Shown in pieces: positions 41,680 to 53,311 of a stretch of DNA of 64,000 nucleotides. How positions within the stretch are numbered: the stretch's first letter is position 1; each line of letters starts with the position of its first letter. A program made the translations under genes and the position numbers. A model generated the notes under the pieces. That model did not search any database, was not told where the DNA came from, and was given only the letters and a program-made list of their open reading frames with translations. Source of the DNA: Periplaneta americana (Eukaryota > Arthropoda > Insecta > Blattodea > Blattidae); contig NC_091123.1 in NCBI RefSeq assembly GCF_040183065.1, forward strand, positions 13,114,001 through 13,178,000, written 5' to 3'.

Positions 41680-42152
41680 GTGAGTCTGCACATGGCGAGG
41701 ATGACTTGGGCTGTTTACATTCCTTCAATGAGTGTGAAAGGGAAGTTTCACGAAGGTGGTTTTTTACAATCGGAGAGGAGGAGCCGGCAGGATATCAACT
41801 CGCTACTAGTCGGCCAGGAAATTGGAATGTCCATTTGTAATGCCGTTTTTAATCACGTAGACTCATTTCCTTCTATTTTTTTTTAATTCGGAGGCGAAAA
41901 ATAGAGAAGGGAAATTATGTGATGGGCACAAAATAGCCTATTGTGAATAAACTAATCATAAATAACATGAAACAATCGTGTGCTAATCAAATAAATATTT
42001 AACATTAAATATAACTATAAATAGGCCTACAAGACTACAGAGAATTTGAGTAATTTTGGGCAGAATTGCTGCTTTTCTTTGTACTGATGTGTGTCAGCTC
42101 TAATGCCGGTAACGTGATTCCGCTTAACCTCGGATCATGACAGCACATGATA
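41680..42152 (+). other. Start of putative first intron
   Basis: Follows the GTGAGT donor. Composition drops to AT-rich after 41880. No acceptor/exon pair was recognised. Confidence 0.4.
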
Positions 42153-42667
42153 CAGTAGAACCTCTATTATCCGTCGTAATGAAGGGGGTGGGCTGAACGG
42201 TTAATCGAAAAAATCGGATAATGCGTACCGTGAAAAATTTTCGTAAATTCCTCCATGGTCTTGTATTTAACACGCTAGGTAGTGGATCAGAAGTCTACTA
42301 ATCTAGGCAAGTCTGGTTGTCAACGACGGATTTTTAAGGGAAAGTGTCTGTCTGTGGAAAGATAGCAATAATGGAGGTCTCGTGTTGTAGATTTACATAC
42401 TTTATACACTCCAATCTCGAATTCTGATGAGAGGTGAGTCACAGTTTCTCTTTCCCCAAACCACTCAATTTTTTAGATTTACACTTTTTTTTTCGATACT
42501 TAGCATAACAAGATTTATTTTGACACCCGTAACACTCTAGAAAAATAACGTGCTAATACAATGTGTAGTAATATTTCCGCAGCAAAAAAAAAAAAAAAAG
42601 AGCGAAAAAGACAGACGGATAATCCAACAATCGGTTAATAGGGTGACGGATATTCGGGGTTCTACTG
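42153..42667. mobile_element. pogo/Tigger-type MITE, TA target
   Basis: TA flanks both ends (42151-42152, 42668-42669). Termini CAGTAGAACCTCTATTATCC and, inverted, CAGTAGAACCCCGAATATCC. 515 bp, non-coding, with A- and T-rich interior. Confidence 0.88.
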
Positions 42668-43600
42668 TATTTTAAAAATGCTGTTATTATTATTTTCTAT
42701 ATTTCTGTCGTTATTACGGTAGGCCTACAGAATTAACACACCGCGGGCCTTAAAACAACAACTCTAGGACCGCGAGTTTGAGACCACAATTTTACATCAT
42801 CGGTAAGGCAAAGAAGTAGACTGTTAGCGTATCACAAGTGGGCCAGAAAATTAATATAATCCGTTGGAATGTAGCTTTTCTTTCTATCGTGTGATGACGA
42901 GTGTGGGTTCAACTTGCAAACATATTTTGCAGACTGTACAGAAATTGAAATATTCTGAAAGAAACGCCTTCTGAAATTCAATGCCGCCCGCACTGTTTCA
43001 CAGTTCTTAAATTTGTTATAAAATGAACATTATGAAAAAAATATCTTGTGAAAAAACAAAATACACTTGACACAGAATTAGGCCTAAACCAAAATAAAAT
43101 GTTGTTAGAACAATGTGCGTGCTTTGTAAATATTTGCGTCGTGCTTCAAAACGTCTTAACTTCAACAAAATGTATTTTCAGTAGGTAAAACTTATTCTTC
43201 TAACAGTTTCTTCGTTATCCCCGGCCCATTTAGGAAGCCTGTTCTTGCGTTATTATTCAGCAAGTTGTCTACTGTAGTTTAGCCTATCTGGTTAGGGCCA
43301 ATGTCTCATGTGTATTCGATGTTTCGATAGAAAATTTTGGTTTAATAGCTATGTGATCAAAAGTACAACAATTCTCCACGACTTAAAATAGTACTTTTGC
43401 TGGTTGATATTTTTATTTATCGTTGTGCAGTGAGTAAGAGAAATTATTGTAATTCTCCAAAAATTGATTTTGAGATTTTTGCAGTAATAGCCTACATGTT
43501 TATATTTTACCGGTAGGCTACCGAAAAGGTTGCTATGGCTACCATCTGCCTACCTGTGTACAGTGATTTCTCGTGAACTGCTGGTCGAATTTTATGCATC
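42668..43600. other. Unassigned, possibly intronic DNA
   Basis: No supported gene or repeat ends; AGGCCTA motifs present. Confidence 0.35.
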
Positions 43601-43967
43601 TTAATGGGACACTCAACTTAAAAATTGGAGAAAAAGTGTCATAGAAATGAAAAATTAAACTTCTACACTAATTTACGTGACAGAACTAAATCAGTACGCA
43701 GAATTCTTCCCCTAATTCATTGAGAAGTCACAGTCAAATGCACAAAGCCAAAAAATAAAAAATGATAATTAAAAGTGATATTTCAATTAATGATTGATTA
43801 AAAATTGAAATATTTTTTATTTTGAAAAGTATTGGATCTAATGAGCTGAGATTTTGCATGTTATAAGGCCCCTACTTTCCATGTGTATATTAAACTTTTT
43901 CTCCAAATTTGAAAAAGATTGGTGAAATAGGAAAAAAGTTCCAAAATATAGTTGAGTGTCCCCTTAA
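43601..43967. mobile_element. TTAA-target MITE (second family)
   Basis: TTAA at 43601-43604 and 43964-43967. Termini GGGACACTCAAC / GTTGAGTGTCCC. 367 bp, different from the 12.5 and 28.5 kb family. Confidence 0.8.
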
Positions 43968-44470
43968 GTATCTAGGCCTACATGTTAGTTCATCAGGGAA
44001 TGTTGTAGTCTACAATACAATATTCTTTAGTAAAAAATAATATCTACCTTAGGCCTATAGGTAAGCTATGTAGCCTATTTATTCAAACTGGAATTGAGTA
44101 TAGGCGTACTCCCGGTGGCAGGATAAAATTATAGACAAATATACAATAAAATTAGACTATAAAAACTACATCTACTGAGTAATAAAATAGGCCTAGATAA
44201 AATAAAGTGAAAACAAGTCTAAATATAGGCTAAATAAAGCCTAACTAAATGTAATCCTATCCATAAAAGTAAACAAGTAGACTAAACCTGTTCTATTGAC
44301 TCAACCACTGTCAATTTAAGTGGGCCTAATTAGAAATCACCCTAATCAATTACATGACACCTTAATTAATTACATGTGAACATAAATAATTTCACGTCAA
44401 CTTAAATAATTACGTTGCATCTACATTACTTCTCAATCTCCTTACAGGACAGTCCTAAAATAATAGTAAT

Positions 44471-44471
<1 letters not shown>
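43968..44471. other. Unassigned AT-rich DNA
   Basis: Many AGGCCTA motifs and AATTA(C) repeats at 44340-44410. No gene. Confidence 0.35.

Positions 44472-44520
<49 letters not shown>
44472..44520. repeat. (AAT)n microsatellite
   Basis: Perfect tract. Confidence 0.95.
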
Positions 44521-45383
44521 TTGTTACAAGAGATTTTAATATGTTTTAAAATGTATTTACATTTAGCCTATAGGAGGGCCTGTAAATGTAATTGCAGGCA
44601 ACTTCTTCGAGTCTACTACGTTACTGTACGAAGGAAAATTTTCATACGTTCGTTCTAAAACCGGAACTTTATTTTAAATGCACGATCCTTTCCCCATTAA
44701 AACGCAGGTTTTTTCCAAATCAGTTTGTATTTCTCCCCATGCTGTATGTCTAATATAGGCCTTGTAAGTTATTTTGAAACAATCTCGCTTTTTTCCTCCT
44801 ACTTCAGCATTTCCCATCCCAATTCCTTCACTTTAACTTATCTTCAAATATTAGTCTAGGTTTTTATTTGGAAAGAACAATGCACAGTAGCGATTTACTC
44901 CATATCGAATAGTCTATAACGATTTTGTTCGTGGCTTTCTGTATGCCTACCGCGTGGAATAAACAAATGAAAGGGTAGGCCTACAGTTCACGTTACAGTA
45001 ACGATTAAGGATTTCTTCAGAGAAATGAAGTAGGCCTATTATCTACAGGTCTACATAAATATTTCTACACTTGATTGTAATTTCGCGTTCAAGTTCTAGC
45101 CTATAGAAAAGAATTGCCACAAAAGATCACGCCACGGGTGCAAGTAGGACTACATATCAAAGGATTAACGGCCACTAGTTTTGTGCCTCCTTTACAATCA
45201 GCGTAATTTTTCAACGGTTTGATTTATTAACACTGCTGGTTATTTTAAAAGAAAAAAATAGACTTCTAACTTAGGCCTACTTAAAATCATATTATAAACC
45301 ATTTACTATGTTTAATATTGATATAAATGTCCAAAAACGTTTTTTATTAAACAACAAAGTAATATTAAAAATGATAATTACAA
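44521..45383. other. Unassigned AT-rich DNA
   Basis: No feature supported. Confidence 0.35.
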
Positions 45384-46053
45384 TACACCGTGTGTTTTTC
45401 TAAGTAGGTAGGCCTATAGGACATAGGACTTTAACATTGTCATAAGAAACCTCTGTATAAAAACAATGAGAACCTCCTCCAGTTTGTAACACTTGCAGTG
45501 AAACTCTTTCTGTGAAACACATCATCCAGGACTGTCCTCAATACAATCAGTTACGACAACAACTAAAAATCCCCAACGATATAGCAAGATCTCTTGGTGA
45601 ACCTTCTCACTGCAATAGTGTCATAAAGTTTTTCAAGTTTACTGGATTGTTTGATAAAATTGTGTAATATTATTTTTTTTTTTATTTTACGACTTGCTAA
45701 ATGTTATATATTGTTAAAATTAATTCGTGTCGCGATATGACTTTTGTTATAAGTTAAAGCGACAATAAATAAATAAATAAATAGAAAAAAAAAACAATGA
45801 AAAAATCACTTAATCAGTGGACCGTGTTTAGAAATCAGCAGGCTTTGACAATTTGTAAAGAAGAGAACATCATTATTTTATGGTTGCTAAGTCAAAGCCT
45901 GACGTTTTCTTGTTTAACAAATTGTCAAAGCCTGCTATTTTCTAAACATATCCTACTGATTAAGTTATTTCTTCATCGTTTCATAGGCTTAGGTTTCTTA
46001 TGTCAATGTTAAATCCGTATAGGCTTATCCTATATCCAGAAAAACACACGGTA
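45384..46053. mobile_element. MITE family W, copy 1, carrying a LINE insertion
   Basis: Inverted termini ACCGTGTGTTTTTCT with TAACATTGNCATAAGAAACC further in. An internal second palindrome (AGCAGGCTTTGACAATTTGT) lies at 45836-45857 and 45917-45940. Copy 2 at 61241-61543 lacks the LINE. Confidence 0.78.
45470..45789 (+). mobile_element. LINE-J2 C-terminal fragment with zinc-knuckle-like motif and target duplication
   Basis: AAAAACAATGA at 45459-45469 and 45790-45800 brackets a 320-bp 5'-truncated LINE. The frame reads CNTCSETLSVKHIIQDCPQY, a CxxC-x7-H-x4-C array found at the C-terminus of some Jockey/R1-type LINE proteins, then NQLRQQLKIPNDIARSL and KFFKFTGLFDKIV-stop. The 3' end is (AAAT)n plus A-run. 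The preserved frame and target duplication suggest a fairly recent insertion into family W. Confidence 0.85.
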
Positions 46054-46135
46054 TGTATTAGCCTATAGGCCTATCTGTTTTAGGTAAATCTGTACAGAAT
46101 TTAAGACACATCTCTTACTTGAAACGCACGAATTA

Positions 46136-47192
46136 GGGTCAAATTCATAGTCGTCACTTATAAAATGAGGAAACACTTGAGTAATGAGCGTTTCCTTGGC
46201 ACTTATTTTAGGTCGTATTGCAGAGATATTACTCTTTCAATATGCACTGAGCATTCCCTTGACATCGAAAGAAATATCGCAACATGGTTAGATGTGAGCG
46301 CTTTCGTACATTCAATTGTTGTCCAGCGCCTTCAAATTGTTAAAATGGCATTATTATCGCACAGAAATACAAAAATAAATATTATAGAGCTAAAAATATA
46401 GAGAATGTCGAGGAAGCATTTTATAGAAGAAAAAAGAAATGAGTTAAGAGAACGAGTTACGAAATATAGAGATATCGTCGAAAGTAAAAAATCTCATAAT
46501 ATTATTCTCTCCAAAAGAAGAAATTGACATGTGACAAAATTGATCTAAACTCCGGAAATATTCCTATAAGTAAATCATTTGAATTTATTGTTCAGTTATT
46601 TTTATGGTAAACAAAGTGGAAGTGGTATAATCACGCAAATTTTAACAGCTTTTTCCTTGGGTAGAATACAAACGAAAATGCAAATAACACTTTGTTGGGA
46701 CGTGAATACTTCCCGAAAAAATACTACTTACTACCTGAAATGATGCTGTAGCATAAAATCTCAAAGCAGCTAGTATTTTTAGCAGTGGTAAAATCGGTAA
46801 GCCTCATGGTTGTATTGTGAATTTCAATGAGAGACACCAGAATATCCACAACAGTGTTCTTGTCGAAATGATATCTCCTCTTAAATTGTTGGTCTTTGTA
46901 CATCTCCAAAGGATTTTTTATATCTCTCTGATACATCTTTTGTTTTGCCGAAACACATTTTCATTTTCATTTTCATTACAGAACTCAATAAATTTCTTCA
47001 AAATCATAATCATTACCCATTGTATACAGAATCAGCTGATTACAGTGCAAAAGATGAGGAAACACTTGAGTAAGCTGACAAGCTATCTTATTTGAATAAG
47101 TGTTCACTTCAGTGGGATTTATGAATTGGAAATTATTATAAGCAACTGCTTAAGGGTTTCCTTACGATAAGTGTTGACTATGAATTCGATCC
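46136..47192. mobile_element. Harbinger DNA transposon, partly deleted
   Basis: TTA flanks (46133-46135, 47193-47195). Termini GGGTCAAATTCATAGTC and, inverted, GGATCGAATTCATAGTC with CACTTAT and AGGAAAC further in. It carries a Harbinger transposase N-terminal frame (46724-46936). 1057 bp is too short for an autonomous element. Confidence 0.85.
46724..46936 (-). pseudogene. Harbinger transposase N-terminal fragment
   Basis: The minus frame starts MYQRDIKNPLEMYKDQQFKR, continues RYHFDKNTVVDILVSLIE and ends FEILCYSIISGSK. The pattern RxxxNPLExYxDxxFxxRYxFxKxTVxxIL is the N-terminal signature of HARBI1-type transposases. The DDE nuclease portion is not present in frame. Confidence 0.8.
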
Positions 47193-47195
47193 TTA

Positions 47196-47696
47196 GTCTA
47201 TACAAAGTAAGTCAAACATCTTTCTTTGCGGAATTATGAAATTGCATTTTGTGTGGAATCAGATAAGAGAAGTTAATCTACTCACTTACATGCGTATTGA
47301 ATGATTTAATTTAATGCAGGCATCTTATGCCTCTGAAATGATAGATTAAGAAAATAAACAATAAACCACAATATCATTGGAAACATTATAATAGAAGAGA
47401 ACAGTGTGTGATGAAAAACGTATGTTATCTTGGTGAGAACGAAACTTCCTTATGTTTTAATTTTCTTTGAGTTTAAATTTCGCTTCCGTCAACTGACCTG
47501 GAATAAAATAGTTTTATAATATTTCAAACTTGTGTCTTTCCTTGTTGCGTGTTTTGGTTTCTGTGTACTGTCACAAAGAAATGCATTGAGGTTTTTATTC
47601 CACATGGTCCGTAGCCTTTCATATCAGATGTTGCAACAGAGTTGTTTTGTTATCTCAATTTCTGTAGCTATTTGTTTCCAGTGTCGATATATAACA
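47196..47696. other. Unassigned AT-rich DNA
   Basis: No supported feature. Confidence 0.35.
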
Positions 47697-48620
47697 TTCA
47701 CTTCATTCATTCATTCATTCATTCATTCATTCATTCATTCATTCATTCATTCATTCATTCATTCATTCATTCATTCATTCATTCATTTATTTTATTCCAT
47801 AGATCTTACATGAGCAATGAAGCTTTAAGATGTGGAACAAGTCAAAATTTTACAATATTACAATTACAATTTTTACAAATTTTTATAGTTTTACAATTTA
47901 GTAATTTTCTACAATTTTTACAATTTTTTGGAATTTTTTACAATATTTTGGCGATGTAGTGAGATGAGGTGAGGTGAAGTCCGAGGATTCGCCAAAATAG
48001 CCTATTACCCGGCATTTGCCTTTTGGTTGGGGAAAACCTCGGAAAAACCCAACCAGGTAATCAAATCAAATCAAAGGGGTTGATGCCAAGGACTCTCCAT
48101 AGACTCGCCATAGACCATCCGGCTTCAGTCCCACGGCCGTGGAAAACCTCGGAAGAGACCAAAGACCAAAGGGGGATCCAACCCAAGCCCGAACGCAGCT
48201 CCGGATCAACAGCCCAGCAAATCTGCCGACTGAGCTACATCGATGGCTCTACTAAAAGTATACAATACACAGCCAATCAGATTATTAAATTTACAAACGC
48301 AAACGATCATTCATCAGTTGAGCTATATGTATAATACAAAACAAGTTAATTAAATTTAAGGCATAAACAATTCAATCAGTTGTGATATACAGAAATTGAT
48401 AATAGCCTACATATCATGCAAACTACTTCAAATTACAAACACAAACAATTTATCAATAGAGCTATACAGATTACTATTCAACTTAAAGCATATAGAATTC
48501 ATCGGCCAAAACTATACAAATATATACAATACAAAGTAGCAAACTTTCATTAAGCTTCCTATACAAATTAATATCAAGTAGACCTAGATTAATTCAATTT
48601 ATAATCATAAACAATTCATC
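47697..48620 (-). mobile_element. Retroposon E copy 2 with (ATTC)n tail and the same embedded SINE
   Basis: Nearly identical to 32613-33490, including the SINE (47945-48247) at the same position. The (ATTC)n tract at 47699-47787 is longer than in copy 1. It ends at AACAATTCATCAGG, where copy 1 enters its 49-bp array. Confidence 0.8.
47945..48247 (-). mobile_element. tRNA-derived SINE embedded in retroposon E, copy 2
   Basis: Same head, body and junctions as 32812-33126, with few differences. Confidence 0.78.
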
Positions 48621-49559
48621 AGGCTAACACTCTTTCAGCACGTTGTGAAACAGAGTGAAAAACATTATCTGAAAGCCTTGACTAACCTAGAGAAATCATA
48701 CAAATGTTTGTAGCATTTTCGGTGCAATGTTTTCCTTCCAACTCTTCAGAATCCACCCAGCGCGTTCCTCTATTGTATGCCTTCTTCTCAAGTTAACTTA
48801 GACTAATCTATGTTTCTGAATGTTCATACAAAATCTGATATCACTTCCGCGAAATGTCTTAACACCTATAAATTTTATTTGATGAGTTGCTTTTTTTTCG
48901 CGTATGAATTGATAACAGAACTTTATTCAAAGGATTTTCTTTCCAAATGGTGTAGAAAGCGCCAAAATCTGACTCCGTAAACTTAGAAAGAGGATTACTA
49001 TAAGATGCAACATCCGGCATCGGCAAATGCATTTGAATAATATTTGTGTATTTTTGTCCAAGAAATTCGTTAAAGTATGAGAACTAGCATAAAACTGCAT
49101 TTTTTTTAGTAGACTAATTCTTGTGAAATGGTACAGATATTTCCAAGACGCGACAAAATTACTAAGAAGGCTGGAAAATGCTCAGTTTTCGTGATCAATA
49201 GACTACTGTAGTTATCACGCAATTTTATTACCACATTTTTTCTGATTGAATTTGCGATTTGAGTTGAATTTCAGCATAGGACTTTATTGAAGAAATTTGT
49301 TTAAAGAGATTTGTGTAAAGTACAGACTAATATAGGCTTCCATTTCTCTGTAGAATTGAAAATTTCTCAACTTTGCGGGTGTACCTATAATTAACATTAA
49401 AGATACTGAGTGTTAAGAATTTACAGATGCCTAGTTAGTGTAATTTATGGACAACAATTCCACAAATTTTGCTAAAGTAGTTTTGGATCTGATTAGTGCT
49501 ATTTAAGCATGAAAATGAATTGTAGGAATTTGCGAAATTTCTTAAGAGTTGATATAGCC
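48621..49559. other. Unassigned AT-rich DNA
   Basis: No coding frame or repeat ends recognised. Confidence 0.35.
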
Positions 49560-49572
49560 TAGATATTACTAA

Positions 49573-49925
49573 GTCCCGCGCCGTGGCGTCGCGGTCTAAG
49601 GCATCCCGCCTAGGACTCGCGTTACGGAATGCGCGCTGGTTCGAGTCCTCATGGGGGAAGAAATTTTCTCATGAAATTTCGGCCAGTGTATGGGACCAGT
49701 GTCCACCCAGCATCGTGATGCACTTGGGGAGCTACGATAGGTAGCGAAATTCGGTTGCGAATACTAGCTATAACTGTTGGGGGGGGGATCATCGTGCTAA
49801 CCACACGATACCTCCATTCTGGTTGGATGATCGTCCACCTCTGCTTCGGCATGTGGGCGTGAGGCCAGCAGCCGGCTGGTCGGTCTAGGCCTTTCAAGGG
49901 CTGTAGCGCCACGAATTATTATTAT
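49573..49925 (+). mobile_element. SINE-6, tRNA-derived, full length with 13-bp target duplication
   Basis: TAGATATTACTAA at 49560-49572 and 49926-49938. The head is like a class II tRNA (Leu/Ser type) with a long variable arm: GCGTCGCGGTCTAAGGC A box region, CCTAGGACT loop region and GGTTCGAGTCCTC B box. A GC-rich body with a G run at 49779-49787 ends GTAGCGCCACGAATTATTATT. Confidence 0.92.
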
Positions 49926-49938
49926 TAGATATTACTAA

Positions 49939-50739
49939 TGTGTGAAAATTTCTGGAATATTGATTGCGATATGTTGCCAATAGAAGCACCCAGCGTTTCA
50001 GATCGGCAGATGAGTCGTTAAGTAGGCTAATTATAAATATTGTCCAACAAATTCATCGAAATAGTTTTGGATCTTATTAGTAGGCTAAGTTATTTCAGAT
50101 CGAAATTGTAATGAAAGAATTTGTGGAAAAACTTCTGAAATGACGTAGGTTGGTCCTATATAACTAAGATAAACAATTGTGCTTTATAATTAAGAATAAA
50201 ATATGTCACTTTTTGGGATTGACAGTTGATTCGCTATAACAATTAGCCTATGAATGTTAGTTCCAAAGCTTGGCTGAAGAAATTTTGGATCTAAAGTAAG
50301 TTTTTCGTAACATTCAAGTAAAAACATTCTGTTTACCTAGCCTATAGGTCTGTAAATGGTTCGAACATTTTCATAAACTGGAGTAGATATCCTAATTAGG
50401 CTATTTATTAATTTTCTCTAATTTGCAGGAGTACGCCTAAGTAGTTACGATTTTTCAATTAGTCTTAAAGTATATTTTTTAATTCGAAATTGTAATTTAT
50501 TAGAAATTATATTCTAACACAATAACTAGATTGATGCACATTTAGGGAATATAAATCTACAGACTAGGCCTATATGAATCTATTAAAATTATTTTCCTAT
50601 GAAAGAACGAAAAAGGAGTAACTGTTAAAACGGAATCCCTGTAAACTGAAATTGTGTGTTATTTGTTGATAGGTTATTCCAATCTACTTATTACTAAAAA
50701 GTTTATTGTTGTTAATGTTGTTATTCCTTTTATTATTAT
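49939..50739. other. Unassigned AT-rich DNA
   Basis: No supported feature. Confidence 0.35.
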
Positions 50740-51125
50740 AGGTTAAGGGTATTTGAGAATAAGGTGCTTAGGAAAATATTGGGGGCTAAGAGGGATGAAG
50801 TTACAAGAGAATCGAGAACGTTACATAACACAGAACTGCACTCATTGTGTTCTTCACCTGACATAATTAGGAACATTAAATCCAGACGTTTGAGATGCGC
50901 AGGGCATGTAGCACGTATGGGCGAATCCAGAAATGCATATATAAGCTAGAATGTAAGTTGGGAGACGTGAGGGAAAAAGACCTTTGGTGAGGCCGAGACG
51001 TAGATGAGAGGAGAATATTAAACTGTATTTGAGGGAGGTGGGATATGATGGTAGGGACTGGATTAATCTTGCTCAGGATAGGGACCGATGGCGGGCTTAT
51101 GTGAGGGCGGTAATGAATCTCCGAA
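50740..51125 (+). mobile_element. LINE-A 3' fragment, plus strand
   Basis: It opens [20 protein letters not shown], then NIKSRRLRCAGHVARMGESR; a stop and frameshift follow. GGDMMVGTGLI-type shifted frames cover the GRPRR and LREVGYD regions. Ends near 51125 without the TTAC tail. Confidence 0.88.
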
Positions 51126-51384
51126 GCCTCTCCGCAGCGTTTATGTAGCCACGGTGTAGCCGAGAATCCATTAGGCAGAGAATTGAAGTAGGCTATATTT
51201 GGTAGAAAATTCAACTGGCAGCACTGGCCGCTAAGCATATGATGGACTAGGGATGTGAGGTTGTCAGACTGGAATTAATGGAGAAGTGCCAACGTTCTAC
51301 AGATTTACTAGAACTAATGGAGCTGCGGAGGGACTTTCCGATCGCACTGTAGCTATAAGTTACTGAACAGCCTCCTCTCTTTCC
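51126..51384. other. Unassigned spacer
   Basis: Not matched to LINE-A or LINE-B. Confidence 0.35.
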
Positions 51385-51628
51385 AATCCACACATATTTT
51401 CTTTAGGATCCCCATCAGTTTATTCCAATCCATTCTGTCAAACGTTTTTTCTAAGTCCACAAATACTACATATAACTTCTTTATTCTTCTCTAGGTATCT
51501 TTCGCCGATTGTTCGTAGCAGTCCAATTGCATCCCTTATACCTTTTCCTTTTCTGAAGCCAAACTGCTCTTCTTCCAACTGTTCTTCCATCTTAGAATAT
51601 AAACGTCGATTCTATATTCGCAGGAAAA
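51385..51628 (-). mobile_element. LINE-B RT palm (downstream half of a split copy)
   Basis: The minus strand encodes RRLYSKMEEQLEEEQFGFRK, GKGIRDAIGLLRTIGERYLE and a KNKEV stretch leading to a frame-broken motif A. This is the RT region with the FGFRKGxGTRDAI signature. Its upstream continuation is at 52334-52495. Confidence 0.85.
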
Positions 51629-52320
51629 AATGGCTGATCTCTAAATTGAGACGATTCAACAAGGCTCATGACAACAATCACCTCCTACATAATAGCCAAA
51701 TTGGCTAGTCTCTTATATGAGACAACTCATCCTGCCTAAGGTATTGCGTGGTTTTCCTAAGGCGTAAGACAAATGTCGGGATGAGCCCTATAAGAAATGG
51801 GCCACGGACCTATATGCCCTTCCCCATATATATTCCCCTTTTCTTGTAAACGACGTATGCCCTAGTTCAGAACCTATAAATTGTCTATTAAATGTACGAG
51901 GTCACTCAATTAGTCGCAATTTGAAAGCACAGGGACCTCTCAAATTGCAGATTTAGATTTCACGGCGCTTCTTCCGACGGCCTTCACATGCCTTGTCATC
52001 GAACAACAGATGACAGCGTCTTGCCATTCTAACGGCAACCACCAGCCATCTCCTCCTCGCCCCGTTCCGTGATCACTTGATCAAATCTCCGTCCCCCTCG
52101 CGTATGTGGTACCTAAGAGGTTACGTCCAATTTCGGCTTCCCCTTCAAAATTTTCTAGAGCTCCTTTAGTGGAGCAGCGTAACCCGGAGTGAGACTAGTG
52201 GCCAACAGGCTTGGAGCTCACATATTTAGTTTTGTACAGCTCCCAACCCCTTGCAAGGACGTGTTTTGCGTACCTTTTAAATTTGTCCTCCCAAATCTCT
52301 TTCGATTTTTCGATTTTTCG
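51629..52320. mobile_element. 692-bp insertion in LINE-B with 13-bp target duplication
   Basis: ATTCGCAGGAAAA occurs at 51616-51628 and 52321-52333, and the flanking LINE-B reads through when the insert is removed. The insert starts AATGGCTGATCTC and ends in tandem CGATTTTT units, so it is a retroposon 3' end of unknown family, plus orientation. GC-richer interior (51960-52130). No coding frame recognised. Confidence 0.85.
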
Positions 52321-52333
52321 ATTCGCAGGAAAA

Positions 52334-52495
52334 TGTTCGTCGAGTGCGATATCAGGCTAATAGTCCTGAACTCCTTACATTTCTTGGCATTATTTTTCTT
52401 CAGTATTGGCAGCAAGACGTCTCCGTAAAATCTTCGGGCCAGTCGCCTTTCTCATATACTTCGTCGCATAACTATTTAATTTCCCAATTCTAAGT
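52334..52495 (-). mobile_element. LINE-B RT fingers (upstream half of the split copy)
   Basis: The minus strand encodes EVYEKGDWPEDFTET, then a frameshift, VLLPILKKNNAKKCKEFRTI and SLISHSTNIFLRIE. This is the RT motif region containing the LPIxKKxN...FRxISL pattern. It joins directly to RRLYSKMEE across the insertion. Confidence 0.85.
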
Positions 52496-53311
52496 TTATA
52501 CACATACATTATGTACATTATATGGCTATATCTTTTTCTCAAAAGTAATATTTTTGACTTAATATGTTTTGCTTGTAAACCGACGATATATCGGACACTG
52601 TCAGAGATATCTCGGAAAGATTTTAATCACAAGAAAAAGTAAAGTAGGCTATGTTATACACACATAGAAAAAATAAATGAAAGATGCCATTTTTGAACCA
52701 CAAAGGTGTACCTCCTCCCTTAAATTAAGAATCTGATCACATTTTTCTTTATTAAAATGATGTTTAATCGCATCATTCTCCGATAAATTTAGTCGTAGAT
52801 ACTGAATACTAACAAAATCCGTAGAGTAGTTTAGGAAAATCGCTGTAATTACACGGACAGAGTTACTAGATAGAAAGACAGAATGTCCAAAAACACTTTC
52901 TTAGTTTCAGAGATAATAAAAAAAAATATTTCAATCGATATCTTGAAATTAATTTTCGCAGCTTTGTAATGGTTGATCCATGAGAAAGTAAAAGAAAAGA
53001 GATAAAGGAATTTCAGGGGAAAATAGTTAAAGTTGATTTTGGTAAATATTTTTCTATCATCTTCATATATAATCGAAGATAACAATCCAGTAGTTTAGCA
53101 ATGTGAAGGAATTCATTTTTTTAGACGGAAGTCAAATTTCTATGTTAGGGTCATAGGCGAGGAAGTTTACTCATAATTTTATATGGGTGGGAAATGACCG
53201 GTACAATTTCCCTTGAGGTTACACGGAGGTAAAATTACAATTTCGTAAATTAAGTGTATTCAAGCTAGAGATCTGAAAATTTGTACAGTTGCCATGCTGT
53301 ATTATTAGTAG
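52496..53311. other. Unassigned AT-rich DNA
   Basis: CCTCCTCCCTTAA near 52711-52723 could be one end of a TTAA MITE; no partner end found nearby. Confidence 0.35.

Noticed and set aside
47532..47813. ORF with repeated HSFIHSFIHSFIH
   Set aside because: Translation of the (ATTC)n tract.
48023..48334. 103-codon ORF at 48.0 kb
   Set aside because: Lies across the embedded SINE in retroposon E; the same frame is absent or broken in the sister copy.
49573..49645. tRNA-Leu/Ser gene at 49.6 kb
   Set aside because: It is the head of a SINE with 13-bp target duplication and an ATT tail.
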